Source: Myxococcales bacterium (GTDB lineage: Bacteria; Myxococcota_A; Polyangia; Palsa-1104). From it: 64,000 bases of DNA. A program made the translations under genes and the position numbers. A model generated the notes under the pieces. That model saw only the letters and a list, made by a program, of their open reading frames with translations, was not told the origin of the DNA and did no database searches. The DNA is taken from contig PNAM01000058.1 in NCBI GenBank assembly GCA_003170275.1, positions 1-64,000 of the forward strand, given 5' to 3'. Each line of letters starts with the position of its first letter. Position 1 is the stretch's first letter. This document shows positions 8,373 to 17,450 of the stretch, in pieces.

Positions 8373-11300
8373 ATGGATCGCTTACGCCTCACTTTCGTTG
8401 CCTGCCTCGTGTACACGCTCCCCGCGTGTCAGACCCCAGACGCCGTCCTGCTCACCGTCACGGGCGACGCGAAAGCCGAGCAGTACGACCTATACGTCCG
8501 CGATGACACCACAAATCAGATGGTGTTCCACTCCGGATTCCAGCCCGTGCAGCTCGCCGGCGAGCCCATGCGGGACATCACCAAGGACGCGCTGAAGATC
8601 GCGCTGAAGTTGTCTCAGGGGGGAAAGTTCACCCTCTTGCTGATCGGTGTCATCGGCCCGCTCGACAACGGCAAGCCGGCGATGGGGTCGACCCAGATGT
8701 TCTGGGGAGGCCGGCTGGACGTGACCGGCACGCTGCACGTCGACGCGCGGCTGCTCACGGTGCAGCCCGGCGACGACGCCGACGGGGATCTGTGGCCCGA
8801 CGCGACCGCCTTCGTGGCCCACACGCCGGGCGCGGCCGACCTCTACAAAGACAAGATGGATCTGCTCGACTGCGACGACAAGGCCGACAACCCGACCAGC
8901 TCGACCGGGATGATGCTCAGCCTCACGGCGGCCGCGATCAACCCGTTCGCCGACGAGATCTGCGGTGACGGGTTCGATGAGAACTGTAACGGCGACGCCG
9001 ACGAAGCCTGTATCGACGGCGACGGCGACGGCGATTTCAAGGGCAGCGACTGCGACGACAACGATCCCAAGCGGCACCACCCGACGGCGGCCGATCCGTT
9101 CCCCGATCCGCCCAACTGCTGCGGCTACAGCCTGGGCAAGGCGGGCACCGCCGACGAGCATAAGGACTTCACCGGCGATCCGCTGCTGTGCCCGCTCAAG
9201 CGCTGCGGCGACGGGATCGATGAGAGCTGTAGCGGCACCGACACGATCTGCGTGGTGGACGCGGACTGCGACGGCTATCCGGCCGCGCCGCAGGGCAACG
9301 ACTGCGACGACACCAATCCGGCCATCCATCCGGGCGCGCCGGAGATCTGCGGCGACGGGATCGATCAGAACTGCAACGGCGTTCCCGACGACGGCTGCCA
9401 GCCGTGCGACCTGGACGGCGACGGATTCGAGCGCAGCGACGCGGCCAATGGCTGCCCGGACTCCAAGGACAAGCACCCGGGCATGGTCGACTGCAACGAC
9501 TACGACTCGGGCGTGTTCCCCGGCCAGACCACCGCGTTCGGCGGCAAGGAGGGCGGCGCGGGCTCGGCGCTGGCGATGCAGCAGCTGGCGTTGCGCGGCG
9601 ACTGCCGGCGCGTCTACGAAGACATCGGCGTGACTGGCACCGACAAGATCGCCCCGTCGGTGGCGATGGTCGGCGCCTGGATGATCGGGGACGCGGACTG
9701 CAACGGCACGCCGTACGAGAGCTGCCCGAGCGCCGCGTGCGACGCCGACGGCGACGGCTGGCCCAAGGACGCGACCCCGGCGTGCAATCCGAACAACGTG
9801 GCGGTCGACTGCAACGACGCCGATCCCACCATCTATCCGGGCGCGCCCGACAAGTGCGGCAACGGCATCAAGGAGAACTGCACCGCCGACGTGGCGTGTG
9901 GCGGCAACGACAAGGACGGCGACGGCTACCTGCCGCCGTTCGACTGCGACGACACCAACAGCGCGGTGCATCCGTGGGCGGTCGAGCTGTGCAACGGCAT
10001 CGACGACGACTGCGACGGCTTGATCGACGAAGGCAACCCCGACACGACCGGCAAGCCGCTGGTGACCACCGGCGCGATCACGCAGTGCACCGACTCGGAC
10101 GTGGGCGAGTGCGCCAAGCAGAAGGGCACCTGCGTGTGCTCGGCGGCCACCGAGGCGGCGTTCGTCGATCCGGGCGGCAAGCGCACGTTCTGCCCGACCG
10201 AGACCGGCGGCGGGACCAAGCCGCCGCACTGCTTCGGCGCCGGGCAGCCCAAGCCGCAGACCTGCGACGCGACCAAGATGCCCGCCGTCGACGACGACTG
10301 CGACGGGCGCACCGACGATCCGACCGGCACCAACCTGGACGTCAAGGGCATGCCGTGCGGCATCAATGTGGGTCAGTGCAAGGCGGGCATCATCACCGGC
10401 TGCGACTCGAGCAAGAGCAACTGCTTCACCCAGTTCGGACGGCTGCCGCCTGCGGACGCGTGGTACGTGTGCTCCTCCGACACGGTGTGCCCGCAGGCCG
10501 AGCTGTGCAACGGGCTCGACGACGACTGCGACGGCGTGGTGCCCGGCACGCTGCTGCCGCCGCCCACGCCGGGGCTGCCGACCAACGACGAGGCCGATCA
10601 CGACGGCGACAAGTACCTGGCGTGCACCGGCTGCGACCCGCTCAAGCTCAAGCCCGGCCTGATCGGCTGCAACGACTGCGACGACACGCGCCCCTCCTCG
10701 CACCCGGGCGCCAAGGACCTGTGCAACAACCTCGACGACGACTGCAACCCGGCCACGCTCGACGGCGCGGATGAATGCCCGGCCACCGCCAACCCGAACT
10801 GCTGCTCGTCGCAGGGGACCTGCCGCAACCTGGGCACCGACGTCAACAACTGCACGATGTGCGGCATGGTGTGCGACCCGCTCAAGGCCAACGCGTGCGG
10901 CGGCGCGGGCTGCATGTGCGGCGGAAGCGGCGCGTGCGGGACGTCGAGCTACTGCACGGCCGGCGCGTGCGCGCCCTGCACCAACAACACGCACTGCGGC
11001 CCGTCGTGCGTCAACTGCGGCGCGGGCGCGGTGTGCAAGACCGACGGCTCGGCGTGCACCGGCTGCAACGGCGACGGCGATTGCGACACCAGCCACTACT
11101 GCACCAGCGGCGCGTGCGTGCTGCGCCTTGCGCAAGGCGGCAACTGCACGATGGACGACCAGTGCCTGCAGACCGGCATCCCGCTGTTCTGCACCGACGG
11201 CAAGTGCTGCAACGAAAACGCGACCACGTGCAACGGCTGCCGCACCTGCGCGCGCGGCGGCAGCGCGGGCACCTGCACCTCGGTGGCGAACGGCAACGAT

Positions 11301-12314
11301 CCGCACAACGTGTGCACCGCCAACATGGCGACCTGCTTGGGCGACAACTGCAACGGCGCCGGCTCGTGCGCGGTGGCGAACGGAACCGTGTGCGTCACGC
11401 AGATGTGCGCGGCCGGGTCGCAGACGGTCAGTCAGTGCATGGGTGGCTCGTGCACGGCGCAGACGCCCGTGCTGTGCACGCCGTATATCTGCGGCGCCGG
11501 TGCGTGCAGCGGTTCGTGCGGGTCCGATGCCGGATGCGTCGGGACTTTCTACTGCGCCAACCCGACCTGCCAGTTGAAGAAGAACCCGGGCGTCGGCTGC
11601 GGACGCGACGGCGAGTGTGGGACCGGGCACTGCGTCGACAGCGTGTGCTGCAACGTCGCTGCGTGCGGCACCTGCCAGGCGTGCGGGGCCGGCGGCAATT
11701 GCGCGAGCGTGACCAATGCAGACGACCCCGACAGCTGCCCGGCCGCCACCAAGACCTGCGATTCAGTCGGCGCCTGCAAGCTGAAGAACGCGCAGGGTTG
11801 CGGAGTCGACGGCACGCTGTGCGCGAGCACGTTCTGCGCGGATGGCGTGTGCTGCAACAACGGGTGCGCGATCGCCGACAACTGCTCAGGCGGATCGCAG
11901 ACGACCTACAGCTGCGCTGCGCCGACGGCGGGCACTTGCAGCATGGTCACCACGGTCTGCGGCGCGACATACACCTGCGGCGCGTCGCTCTGCAACAGCT
12001 CGTGCGTGGGCGTGGGCATCAACGCCAATTGTACGGCCGGCAACTATTGCAACGGAACAGCTTGTGTCGCCTGTACGGTGGCGCTCGCTTGCGGCGCAGC
12101 CTGTAAGAATTGCGCTGGCGATCCGACCGGCCTTGCCTGCGTGAACAATGGCGGCACTCTGGGGTGCGGATGCACGCTCCTCGCCGACTGCGACCCGACC
12201 CGCGCCGACTCGTGCGACGCCGTCAGCAAGACCTGCAAGTGCGGCAATGGCGTGGCCTGCACCGGTGCCCAGACCTGCCAGCCAATGGGCATGACGATGA
12301 AGTGTTTGCCTTGA
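8373..12314 (+). CDS. Giant MopE-like Cys/Asp-repeat lipoprotein
   Basis: A 1313-residue protein. It has a lipoprotein signal (MDRLRLTFVACLVYTLPAC), then a roughly 150-residue domain. From about residue 195 to 800 it carries many degenerate copies of the putative metal-binding MopE repeat: DGDGDG, then DCDD-x-(N/D)-P-x-x-x-P-G-A, then CGDGID-x-NCNG. The last 500 residues are an extreme Cys-rich array with repeated C-x(4-8)-C spacing (for example CNGDGDCDTSHYCTSGACV). MopE of Methylococcus binds copper through related repeats; here the Asp-rich loops look able to bind calcium or other metals and the cysteines probably form disulfides outside the cell. Such proteins are a hallmark of Myxococcota surfaces. 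The ligand and function are unknown. Confidence 0.85.
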   Translation: MDRLRLTFVACLVYTLPACQTPDAVLLTVTGDAKAEQYDLYVRDDTTNQMVFHSGFQPVQLAGEPMRDITKDALKIALKLSQGGKFTLLLIGVIGPLDNGKPAMGSTQMFWGGRLDVTGTLHVDARLLTVQPGDDADGDLWPDATAFVAHTPGAADLYKDKMDLLDCDDKADNPTSSTGMMLSLTAAAINPFADEICGDGFDENCNGDADEACIDGDGDGDFKGSDCDDNDPKRHHPTAADPFPDPPNCCGYSLGKAGTADEHKDFTGDPLLCPLKRCGDGIDESCSGTDTICVVDADCDGYPAAPQGNDCDDTNPAIHPGAPEICGDGIDQNCNGVPDDGCQPCDLDGDGFERSDAANGCPDSKDKHPGMVDCNDYDSGVFPGQTTAFGGKEGGAGSALAMQQLALRGDCRRVYEDIGVTGTDKIAPSVAMVGAWMIGDADCNGTPYESCPSAACDADGDGWPKDATPACNPNNVAVDCNDADPTIYPGAPDKCGNGIKENCTADVACGGNDKDGDGYLPPFDCDDTNSAVHPWAVELCNGIDDDCDGLIDEGNPDTTGKPLVTTGAITQCTDSDVGECAKQKGTCVCSAATEAAFVDPGGKRTFCPTETGGGTKPPHCFGAGQPKPQTCDATKMPAVDDDCDGRTDDPTGTNLDVKGMPCGINVGQCKAGIITGCDSSKSNCFTQFGRLPPADAWYVCSSDTVCPQAELCNGLDDDCDGVVPGTLLPPPTPGLPTNDEADHDGDKYLACTGCDPLKLKPGLIGCNDCDDTRPSSHPGAKDLCNNLDDDCNPATLDGADECPATANPNCCSSQGTCRNLGTDVNNCTMCGMVCDPLKANACGGAGCMCGGSGACGTSSYCTAGACAPCTNNTHCGPSCVNCGAGAVCKTDGSACTGCNGDGDCDTSHYCTSGACVLRLAQGGNCTMDDQCLQTGIPLFCTDGKCCNENATTCNGCRTCARGGSAGTCTSVANGNDPHNVCTANMATCLGDNCNGAGSCAVANGTVCVTQMCAAGSQTVSQCMGGSCTAQTPVLCTPYICGAGACSGSCGSDAGCVGTFYCANPTCQLKKNPGVGCGRDGECGTGHCVDSVCCNVAACGTCQACGAGGNCASVTNADDPDSCPAATKTCDSVGACKLKNAQGCGVDGTLCASTFCADGVCCNNGCAIADNCSGGSQTTYSCAAPTAGTCSMVTTVCGATYTCGASLCNSSCVGVGINANCTAGNYCNGTACVACTVALACGAACKNCAGDPTGLACVNNGGTLGCGCTLLADCDPTRADSCDAVSKTCKCGNGVACTGAQTCQPMGMTMKCLP
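8955..10770 (+). repeat. Degenerate tandem MopE-type coding repeats
   Basis: Within the giant lipoprotein gene the DNA repeats a module of roughly 100-200 nt encoding C-G-D-G-(I/F)-D-x-N-C-N-G, then D-x-D-G-D-G, then D-C-(D/N)-D. Copies occur near 8955, 9215, 9345, 9700, 9855, 9990, 10290, 10500 and 10720, with variable spacers. The repetition is at protein level and imperfect at DNA level, so it reflects old duplication rather than a mobile or CRISPR array. Confidence 0.7.
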
Positions 12315-12445
12315 TGCGGTCCGTAGATGGGATTGCGGCGCTGTTCATCGTTGGGTGACTGTCGGTGAACGTGGCCTGCTCCAATTGCGCCCTGTGAAAT
12401 AGCGGAACCGCGGAGTCATGCGAAGGGGTCGCAGTCTTCGACGAG

Positions 12446-12526
12446 TCAAGGCTCGGGTTCCTTGGCTGAGGCCCACGCCGAGACGAAGAGGATCGAGAGA
12501 AAAACCAGACGCGTCCCAACTTCCAT
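12446..12526 (-). pseudogene. Orphan signal-peptide ORF, possible gene remnant
   Basis: In the 289-nt gap between the two lipoprotein genes the minus strand encodes a 26-residue peptide, MEVGTRLVFLSILFVSAWAS followed by AKEPEP and a TGA. The first 21 residues are a textbook Sec signal peptide ending in ASA, but almost nothing follows it. Either this is a truncated secreted-protein gene or a tiny exported peptide. The rest of the gap (12315-12445 and 12527-12603) shows no gene or tRNA; a TATGAT hexamer near 12591 is the only promoter-like element before the next gene. Confidence 0.3.
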
Positions 12527-12603
12527 CTCCACGGCAAGCTATAGTAGGGAGCTTTCGTCGAGCAACAGACCAGCGTCGGCGCTTTCCGGTATGATCGTCG
12601 GCG

Positions 12604-13839
12604 ATGGTGCCTCTAGGCAGGTATTTCGGATTGGCCATGGCCGTCGCAAGTCTGCATGCCGTTGCTGGCTGCTCGAATCAGACCGCCATCATCTTGCAGG
12701 TCGATGGGCCGGCCAGTCCGGCGCAGGCGGGCGTGACGCAGCTCGCGTTCGTCACGTCGCATCCCACGTGGTGCGATCGGTGGGTCGAGGTGGCGAAGGT
12801 GACGGTGGACGTGGGTGGGAGGAACCTCGCGAAGTCGCCGTATGAGTTGTTGGTGCAGCCGGCGCATTTCACCGATCTGAGCGAGGACGTCGATCTGACC
12901 GCGCTGGCGCTCGACTCGAGCGGCGCGGTGGTCGGCAGCGCCTATTTCGGCACGCACAAGTTCCGGCTGCACACCGTCGACAAGTATCGCGCGCAGCTGC
13001 TGAGCCTGGCGCGCCAGGGGAGCGACCGTCCGGTCTACACGTCGAGCGACGGGTGCGTGTGCCTGCCGGGACAACCGTGGCGCGGCAATGGCAGCGGGAC
13101 GGGGTGCGATCTCGACGTGGTGACCAGCTTCGATCGGCTGGTGGACACGGCGACCTGCGAGCTGGGGCCCGGCAAGCGCGAGCTCATGGGCCCGGTGTGC
13201 GACGGGCAGCACTACGGCGACACGGAGCCGCGCGATCGTTCGCTGCCGTGCTTCGCGACGCAGGGCGCGGGCTGCAACGTGACCGCGCGCAACTGCCACG
13301 ACGACAACGGGCAGGCGTACGACGACGAGTGTACGCCGGACACCAACACGCCCGCGCTGCCGAGCGGCGCCCTGTGCGCGGCCTACCTGGCCTGCGAGCA
13401 AGAGCCGTGCGGCGACCTGATCGGCTGCTTCCTCGACAAGGTGCCGCCGGAGATCTGGACCTGCCAGCTGCGCGTCGATGCGACGACGGCGGCGGGCACG
13501 CCGGTGAAGCCGTGCACGGATGGAAAGTGGGAGGCGTCGCTCGATCCGGCGGCTCCGGCGCTGACCGGCGCCGCGTGCGTGGCCTCGGTGATCGAGGGCG
13601 TGGCGCAGCCGCCGTTCACCATCGGGCTTCAGGAGACGGGCCAGATGGGTGCGCAGGCGATCGCCACGCAGTGCCCGCCGACGCTGGTGGTCGACGGGAT
13701 CGATGCGATGAGCCCCGACGACTTGCCCGCCGGCAAGATCTTGAACGTGACCGTGGGAGATCGCGTGCTGCAGCTCCACATCGCGGTCGTGCGCGGCTGC
13801 GCGACCGCGCCGTCGCTGCAGTGCAAGAAGGGGACGTAG
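12604..13839 (+). CDS. Cys-containing lipoprotein, partner of the MopE-like protein
   Basis: A 411-residue protein with a lipoprotein signal (GLAMAVASLHAVAGC). The N-terminal part (TAIILQVDGPASP...) opens much like the MopE-like protein (DAVLLTVTGDAKA), and the middle is rich in cysteine pairs (CVCLPGQPW, CNVTARNCHDDNGQAYDDEC, CAAYLACEQEPCGDLIGC), suggesting a disulfide-stabilised surface protein. No enzymatic motif is visible. It lies downstream of and parallel to the giant lipoprotein. Its TAG shares a base with the GTG start of nagZ, so the two are cotranscribed, probably by chance of gene packing. Confidence 0.75.
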   Translation: MVPLGRYFGLAMAVASLHAVAGCSNQTAIILQVDGPASPAQAGVTQLAFVTSHPTWCDRWVEVAKVTVDVGGRNLAKSPYELLVQPAHFTDLSEDVDLTALALDSSGAVVGSAYFGTHKFRLHTVDKYRAQLLSLARQGSDRPVYTSSDGCVCLPGQPWRGNGSGTGCDLDVVTSFDRLVDTATCELGPGKRELMGPVCDGQHYGDTEPRDRSLPCFATQGAGCNVTARNCHDDNGQAYDDECTPDTNTPALPSGALCAAYLACEQEPCGDLIGCFLDKVPPEIWTCQLRVDATTAAGTPVKPCTDGKWEASLDPAAPALTGAACVASVIEGVAQPPFTIGLQETGQMGAQAIATQCPPTLVVDGIDAMSPDDLPAGKILNVTVGDRVLQLHIAVVRGCATAPSLQCKKGT

Positions 13840-14894
13840 TGACTCGCGCGGGCGAGTTGCTGATCGTCGGCTTCGAGGACAAGACCGCGCCGGCCGAGGT
13901 CCTGGCTCGGATTCGCGAGCGGCGCCTCGGCGGCGTGGTGCTGTTCGCGCGCAACCTGGGCACGCTCGACGAAATCGAAGCGCTCACGCGCTCCCTCGGC
14001 GACGCGGTGCCGGCCGGCGATCCGCCGCTCGTGATCAGCCTCGATCAAGAGGGCGGGCGCGTGCAGCGCATCAAGGCGCCGTTTCCCCACTGGCCGCCGA
14101 TGGCGAGCCTGGGCCAGCGCAACGACCAGGCGCTGTGCGAGGCGGTCGGGCGCGCGATGGGCGAGGAGGTGGCGGCGGTCGGCTTCAACGTCGACTTCGC
14201 GCCGGTGCTCGACGTGCACACCAACCCGGCCAACCCGATCATCGGCGACCGCGCGTTCGGCACCGACCCCGACGGCGCGGCGCGACTCGCGCTCGCGTTC
14301 TGGCGCGGGCTCGAGTCGGCCGGCGTGCGCGGTTGCGGCAAACATTTTCCGGGACATGGCGACACCGCGACCGATTCGCACCTCGAGCTGCCGCGCGTCG
14401 ATCGCGCGCTCGCGCAGCTACGTCAGGTGGAGCTGGCGCCGTTCCTTGCCGCGGCGCGCGCGGGCGTGCCCATGTTCATGACCGCGCACGTGCTGTTTCC
14501 GTCGGTGGACGAGCAGCCCGCCACCATGTCGCGCCGCTGGCTGACCGAGATCTTGCGCGGCGAGCTCGGCTATCGCGGGGTGATCGTCTCGGACGATCTG
14601 GACATGAAGGCGATCGCCGACCACTTCGACGTCGGTGCGACGGCGGTGAACAGCCTGCGCGCGGGGGCGGACTGCTTTCTCGCCTGCCGCGATCCGCGCA
14701 TCCAGTCGACCACCGAAGAGGCGCTCGACCGCGCCGCCACCGCCGATCCGCTGGTGCGCGCGCGGCTCGAAGAGAGCGGGGCACACCTTCGGGCGTTCCG
14801 CGCGACGCTCGCGACGACGGCGCCGGCGACGGGCGCGTGGAAACGACTGCCGCTCGATGGGCACGCCGCGCTGGCCGCGCGCGCCCGCGGGTAG
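13839..14894 (+). CDS. nagZ: Beta-N-acetylhexosaminidase NagZ (GH3)
   Basis: A 351-residue glycoside hydrolase family 3 enzyme that removes N-acetylglucosamine from muropeptides during peptidoglycan recycling. Diagnostic motifs are VISLDQEGGRVQRIKAPF, NVDFAPVLDVHTNPANPIIG, the flexible-loop catalytic His motif KHFPGHGDTATDSH and the nucleophile motif VSDDLDMKAI. The length fits single-domain NagZ. No signal peptide is present, consistent with a cytoplasmic site. The GTG start at 13839 is chosen because it immediately overlaps the preceding stop (TAGTG) and begins just ahead of the conserved first strand (GELLIVGFED). Confidence 0.92.
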   Translation: MTRAGELLIVGFEDKTAPAEVLARIRERRLGGVVLFARNLGTLDEIEALTRSLGDAVPAGDPPLVISLDQEGGRVQRIKAPFPHWPPMASLGQRNDQALCEAVGRAMGEEVAAVGFNVDFAPVLDVHTNPANPIIGDRAFGTDPDGAARLALAFWRGLESAGVRGCGKHFPGHGDTATDSHLELPRVDRALAQLRQVELAPFLAAARAGVPMFMTAHVLFPSVDEQPATMSRRWLTEILRGELGYRGVIVSDDLDMKAIADHFDVGATAVNSLRAGADCFLACRDPRIQSTTEEALDRAATADPLVRARLEESGAHLRAFRATLATTAPATGAWKRLPLDGHAALAARARG

Positions 14895-14907
14895 CCCGGG
14901 TCCGATC

Positions 14908-15216
14908 CTACCGGCGCACCGGTGGCTGCCGCGGCGGAGGATCGGACAGCGGCACGATCGCATCGAGCCCGCCGTGACCCATGCAGGCGTGCCGCGTGGT
15001 GGCGGCCGGGATCGTGCCGTCCTTGCAGCGCGCGGGCGCGGTCGCCGCCGCGGGATCGAAGTCGGCCATTTGGCTTGGCGTCGCCGTCGTAGCAGGTGAG
15101 CCCTCGGTCGACGGGGGGCCGCCGAGCTCCTGCGCGTTCGCCAGGGACGCCGCACCGGGCGCGAGCATCAGCGCCAACGTCGACGCGAAAGCCAACGGTA
15201 GACAGTTTCTTCGCAT
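14908..15216 (-). CDS. Small secreted DUF3761-like protein
   Basis: A 102-residue protein with a long signal peptide (about 28 residues ending ANA) and a Pro/Ser/Thr-rich linker. Its short C-terminal motif CKDGTIPAATTRHACMGHGG resembles DUF3761 (C-x-D-G-T ... C-x-x-H-G-G). Members are small exported proteins of unknown function. A good Shine-Dalgarno (ggaggc) precedes the ATG. The following 89 nt up to the BatA stop codon contain no further gene. Confidence 0.65.
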   Translation of the reverse strand: MRRNCLPLAFASTLALMLAPGAASLANAQELGGPPSTEGSPATTATPSQMADFDPAAATAPARCKDGTIPAATTRHACMGHGGLDAIVPLSDPPPRQPPVRR

Positions 15217-15305
15217 GATGATTGCCTCCGGTTTTCTAAAGGCCGAAGGTAGGTCGGCCAGCGCGGCGGCAAGGGTGCGCGAACGTCACGTCCGGTAGCG
15301 GCCCG

Positions 15306-17450
15306 CTACTTGCGGCGCAGGAGCAGCGCTTCGCCCAGCAGCAGCAGCAGCAGCCCGGCGCCCATCGCGTGCCACAGCTCGACGCGGCGGCGCGGCGCCT
15401 TCACGCTCTTGGCGCCCGCGCCGGCGGCGAGCTGCGCCAGCCGATCGGGCGCGATGCGCGCGACGTCGGACTCGCCGGCGTCCAGGTTCACCACGAAGGT
15501 GGCTTGCGGTCGCGGTTTGGGCGTCTCGCGATCCGCGCCGGCGACCGCCACGCGATACACGCCCGGCTCGTCGGTCTCGGCAAAGCCGAGCGACTTGCGT
15601 CCGGCCACGCGATCTTTTTCGAACGTGCGCGTCTTGCCCGACGGCAGCGTCACCTCGACGCGTTGATCTCCGTCGCCGAGCGCGATCTCGTGGCGCTGCC
15701 CGACCAGCGCCGGCGCCTCCGGTCCGTGCATCGGCGCGCGCGCCAGGTAGCGCGTGGCCTGCTGCACCAGCGGCAGGAAGATCGGCTGGATCGCCAGGTC
15801 GTTCCAGTCGCGATCGATGGTCGACGCCAACAGCATCACGCGCCCGGTGCCGAGCTGCTTCTCGACCAGGGCCGGCGCGCCGCCTTCGAAGTGCAGCAGC
15901 ACGTTGCGATCGTCCTCCTGCGCGGTCGGCTTGAACAGCACGTAGCGGGAGAAGCGCGCCGATTGAAACGAATCGTCGTGCTTGGCGCCCCCGGTTGCGA
16001 ACGGCGCGAGCGCGGGATGGCCCAGCTCGATGCGCCCGAGGTGCTCGCCGTCGCCGCTCGGCCGGGTCTCGCCGTCGTCGCGCGTGCCCGAGGTCGCGCC
16101 CACCGTGCGGATGGTCTGCAGCGGCTGCGGCAACAGGTCGCCGAGCAGCTCGTCGTAGGCGTCGGGGTCCACGTTCTCACCGACGGTGATGAACAGCCCG
16201 CCGCCGTGCTCCACGTAGTCGCGCAGCTGGCCGGCATCGAAGGGCGCCTTGACGTTGCACAGGTACACCACGTCGAAGTCGGCCAGCCGGCGGCGGGGCA
16301 GCTCGTCGGCGGTGATGGTGGTCAGGTCGAGCTGCGAGTCCGAGCGATCGCCGGGCCGCAAGGCGGTCTCGAGGTAGAACGCTTCGTCGTCGCGCCGCAC
16401 GGTGCGCGGATCGCCGTCGACGATCAGCACGCGCACGTCGCGCCGCACCTCGACGCGCGCGAAGCGGCGATCGTCCTCGGGCAGCGCGTCGGGCGACAGC
16501 TCGGCGACCAGATCGTGCACGCCCACCTCCGCGCCGTCTTCGCTGCGCGAGAACGCGTGAAAGAAACGCTTGGTGCTCTTCTGCCGCGCCTCGAGATCGA
16601 TCAGCCCCTTGGCCACCGGCTTGCCGTCGACGCGCAGGGTGACCGGCACCTCCTTGATCGGCGCGTCGGAGTAGTTGGCGATGTCCACCGAGATGCGCAC
16701 GCCGCGCGGCCCGAGGTGCGAAGCCGGCTCCACCCTCAGATCGGTGACCGCGCGGTTGGCGAGCGCCACGCCGCCGGTCACATCGACCGGCACCAGCTCC
16801 GGCCCGTTGCCCGCCGCCCACGGTGGATCGCGATCGAAGCCGTGCGCCGCCAGATCCGAGATCAAGTAGATGCGCCGCTCGGGCCGCGAGGCCGCCTGGA
16901 GGATCTGCGCCGCGCGCTTGAGCGCGCCCGACGCGTCGGTGGCGCGGTAGCTGGGCCGCACCTCCGCGATCGCGCGCTCCAGCCGGGCGCGATCGGCGGT
17001 CAGCTCGCCCACCGGCGCGCCGCCGCCCCGCGAGGCGAGCACCAGCGCCGCGTCGGCGTCGCGACCGAGCGCTTCGACGATGCGCCGCGCGCGCGCCTTG
17101 CCCAGCTCGAGCAGCTTCTGCCCGTCGAGCGACAGCGACATCGAGAGCGAATCGTCGAGCACGATCACCGCGCTCTGCGAGGTCCCCACCGCGGCCGGCA
17201 GATCGCTGTCCGCCTCGACGAACGGCTTGGCCAGGATCAGCGGCACCGCCGCGATCGCCAACGCGCGCAGCGTCAGCAAGAGCAGTTGGCGCACCTTGGT
17301 GCGCGCCGCCACCTTGCGCTCCGATCGCATCAGCAGGTCGATCGCGGCGAACTTTTTCGTCTTGGCGCGGCTGCGCCCGATCAGATGGATGGCGATCGGC
17401 ACGCCGAACAGCAGCGCGAACGCGGCGAAGCCCGGCGCCAGAAAATTCAT
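15306..17450 (-). CDS. BatA-type membrane protein with VWA domain
   Basis: A 714-residue protein. Residues 1-30 match the BatA/aerotolerance N-terminal helix (MNFLAPGFAAFALLFGVPIA). A second helix spans about 57-75. A von Willebrand A domain starts near 93, with the MIDAS loop VLDDSLSMS (D-x-S-x-S at 99-103). A beta-rich region and a glutamine-amidotransferase-like stretch (VVYLCNVKAPF, GGGLFITVGENVD) follow, and a C-terminal helix ends in Arg/Lys. The ATG at 17450 overlaps the DUF58 stop (ATGA), which decides the start over a codon seven residues upstream. It probably works with the MoxR and DUF58 proteins encoded just upstream. Confidence 0.85.
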   Translation of the reverse strand: MNFLAPGFAAFALLFGVPIAIHLIGRSRAKTKKFAAIDLLMRSERKVAARTKVRQLLLLTLRALAIAAVPLILAKPFVEADSDLPAAVGTSQSAVIVLDDSLSMSLSLDGQKLLELGKARARRIVEALGRDADAALVLASRGGGAPVGELTADRARLERAIAEVRPSYRATDASGALKRAAQILQAASRPERRIYLISDLAAHGFDRDPPWAAGNGPELVPVDVTGGVALANRAVTDLRVEPASHLGPRGVRISVDIANYSDAPIKEVPVTLRVDGKPVAKGLIDLEARQKSTKRFFHAFSRSEDGAEVGVHDLVAELSPDALPEDDRRFARVEVRRDVRVLIVDGDPRTVRRDDEAFYLETALRPGDRSDSQLDLTTITADELPRRRLADFDVVYLCNVKAPFDAGQLRDYVEHGGGLFITVGENVDPDAYDELLGDLLPQPLQTIRTVGATSGTRDDGETRPSGDGEHLGRIELGHPALAPFATGGAKHDDSFQSARFSRYVLFKPTAQEDDRNVLLHFEGGAPALVEKQLGTGRVMLLASTIDRDWNDLAIQPIFLPLVQQATRYLARAPMHGPEAPALVGQRHEIALGDGDQRVEVTLPSGKTRTFEKDRVAGRKSLGFAETDEPGVYRVAVAGADRETPKPRPQATFVVNLDAGESDVARIAPDRLAQLAAGAGAKSVKAPRRRVELWHAMGAGLLLLLLGEALLLRRK

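Noticed and set aside
12315..12603. Possible tRNA or structured RNA in the gap between the lipoprotein genes
   Set aside because: No T-loop GGTTCGAATCC-like element with matching acceptor arms could be found on either strand.
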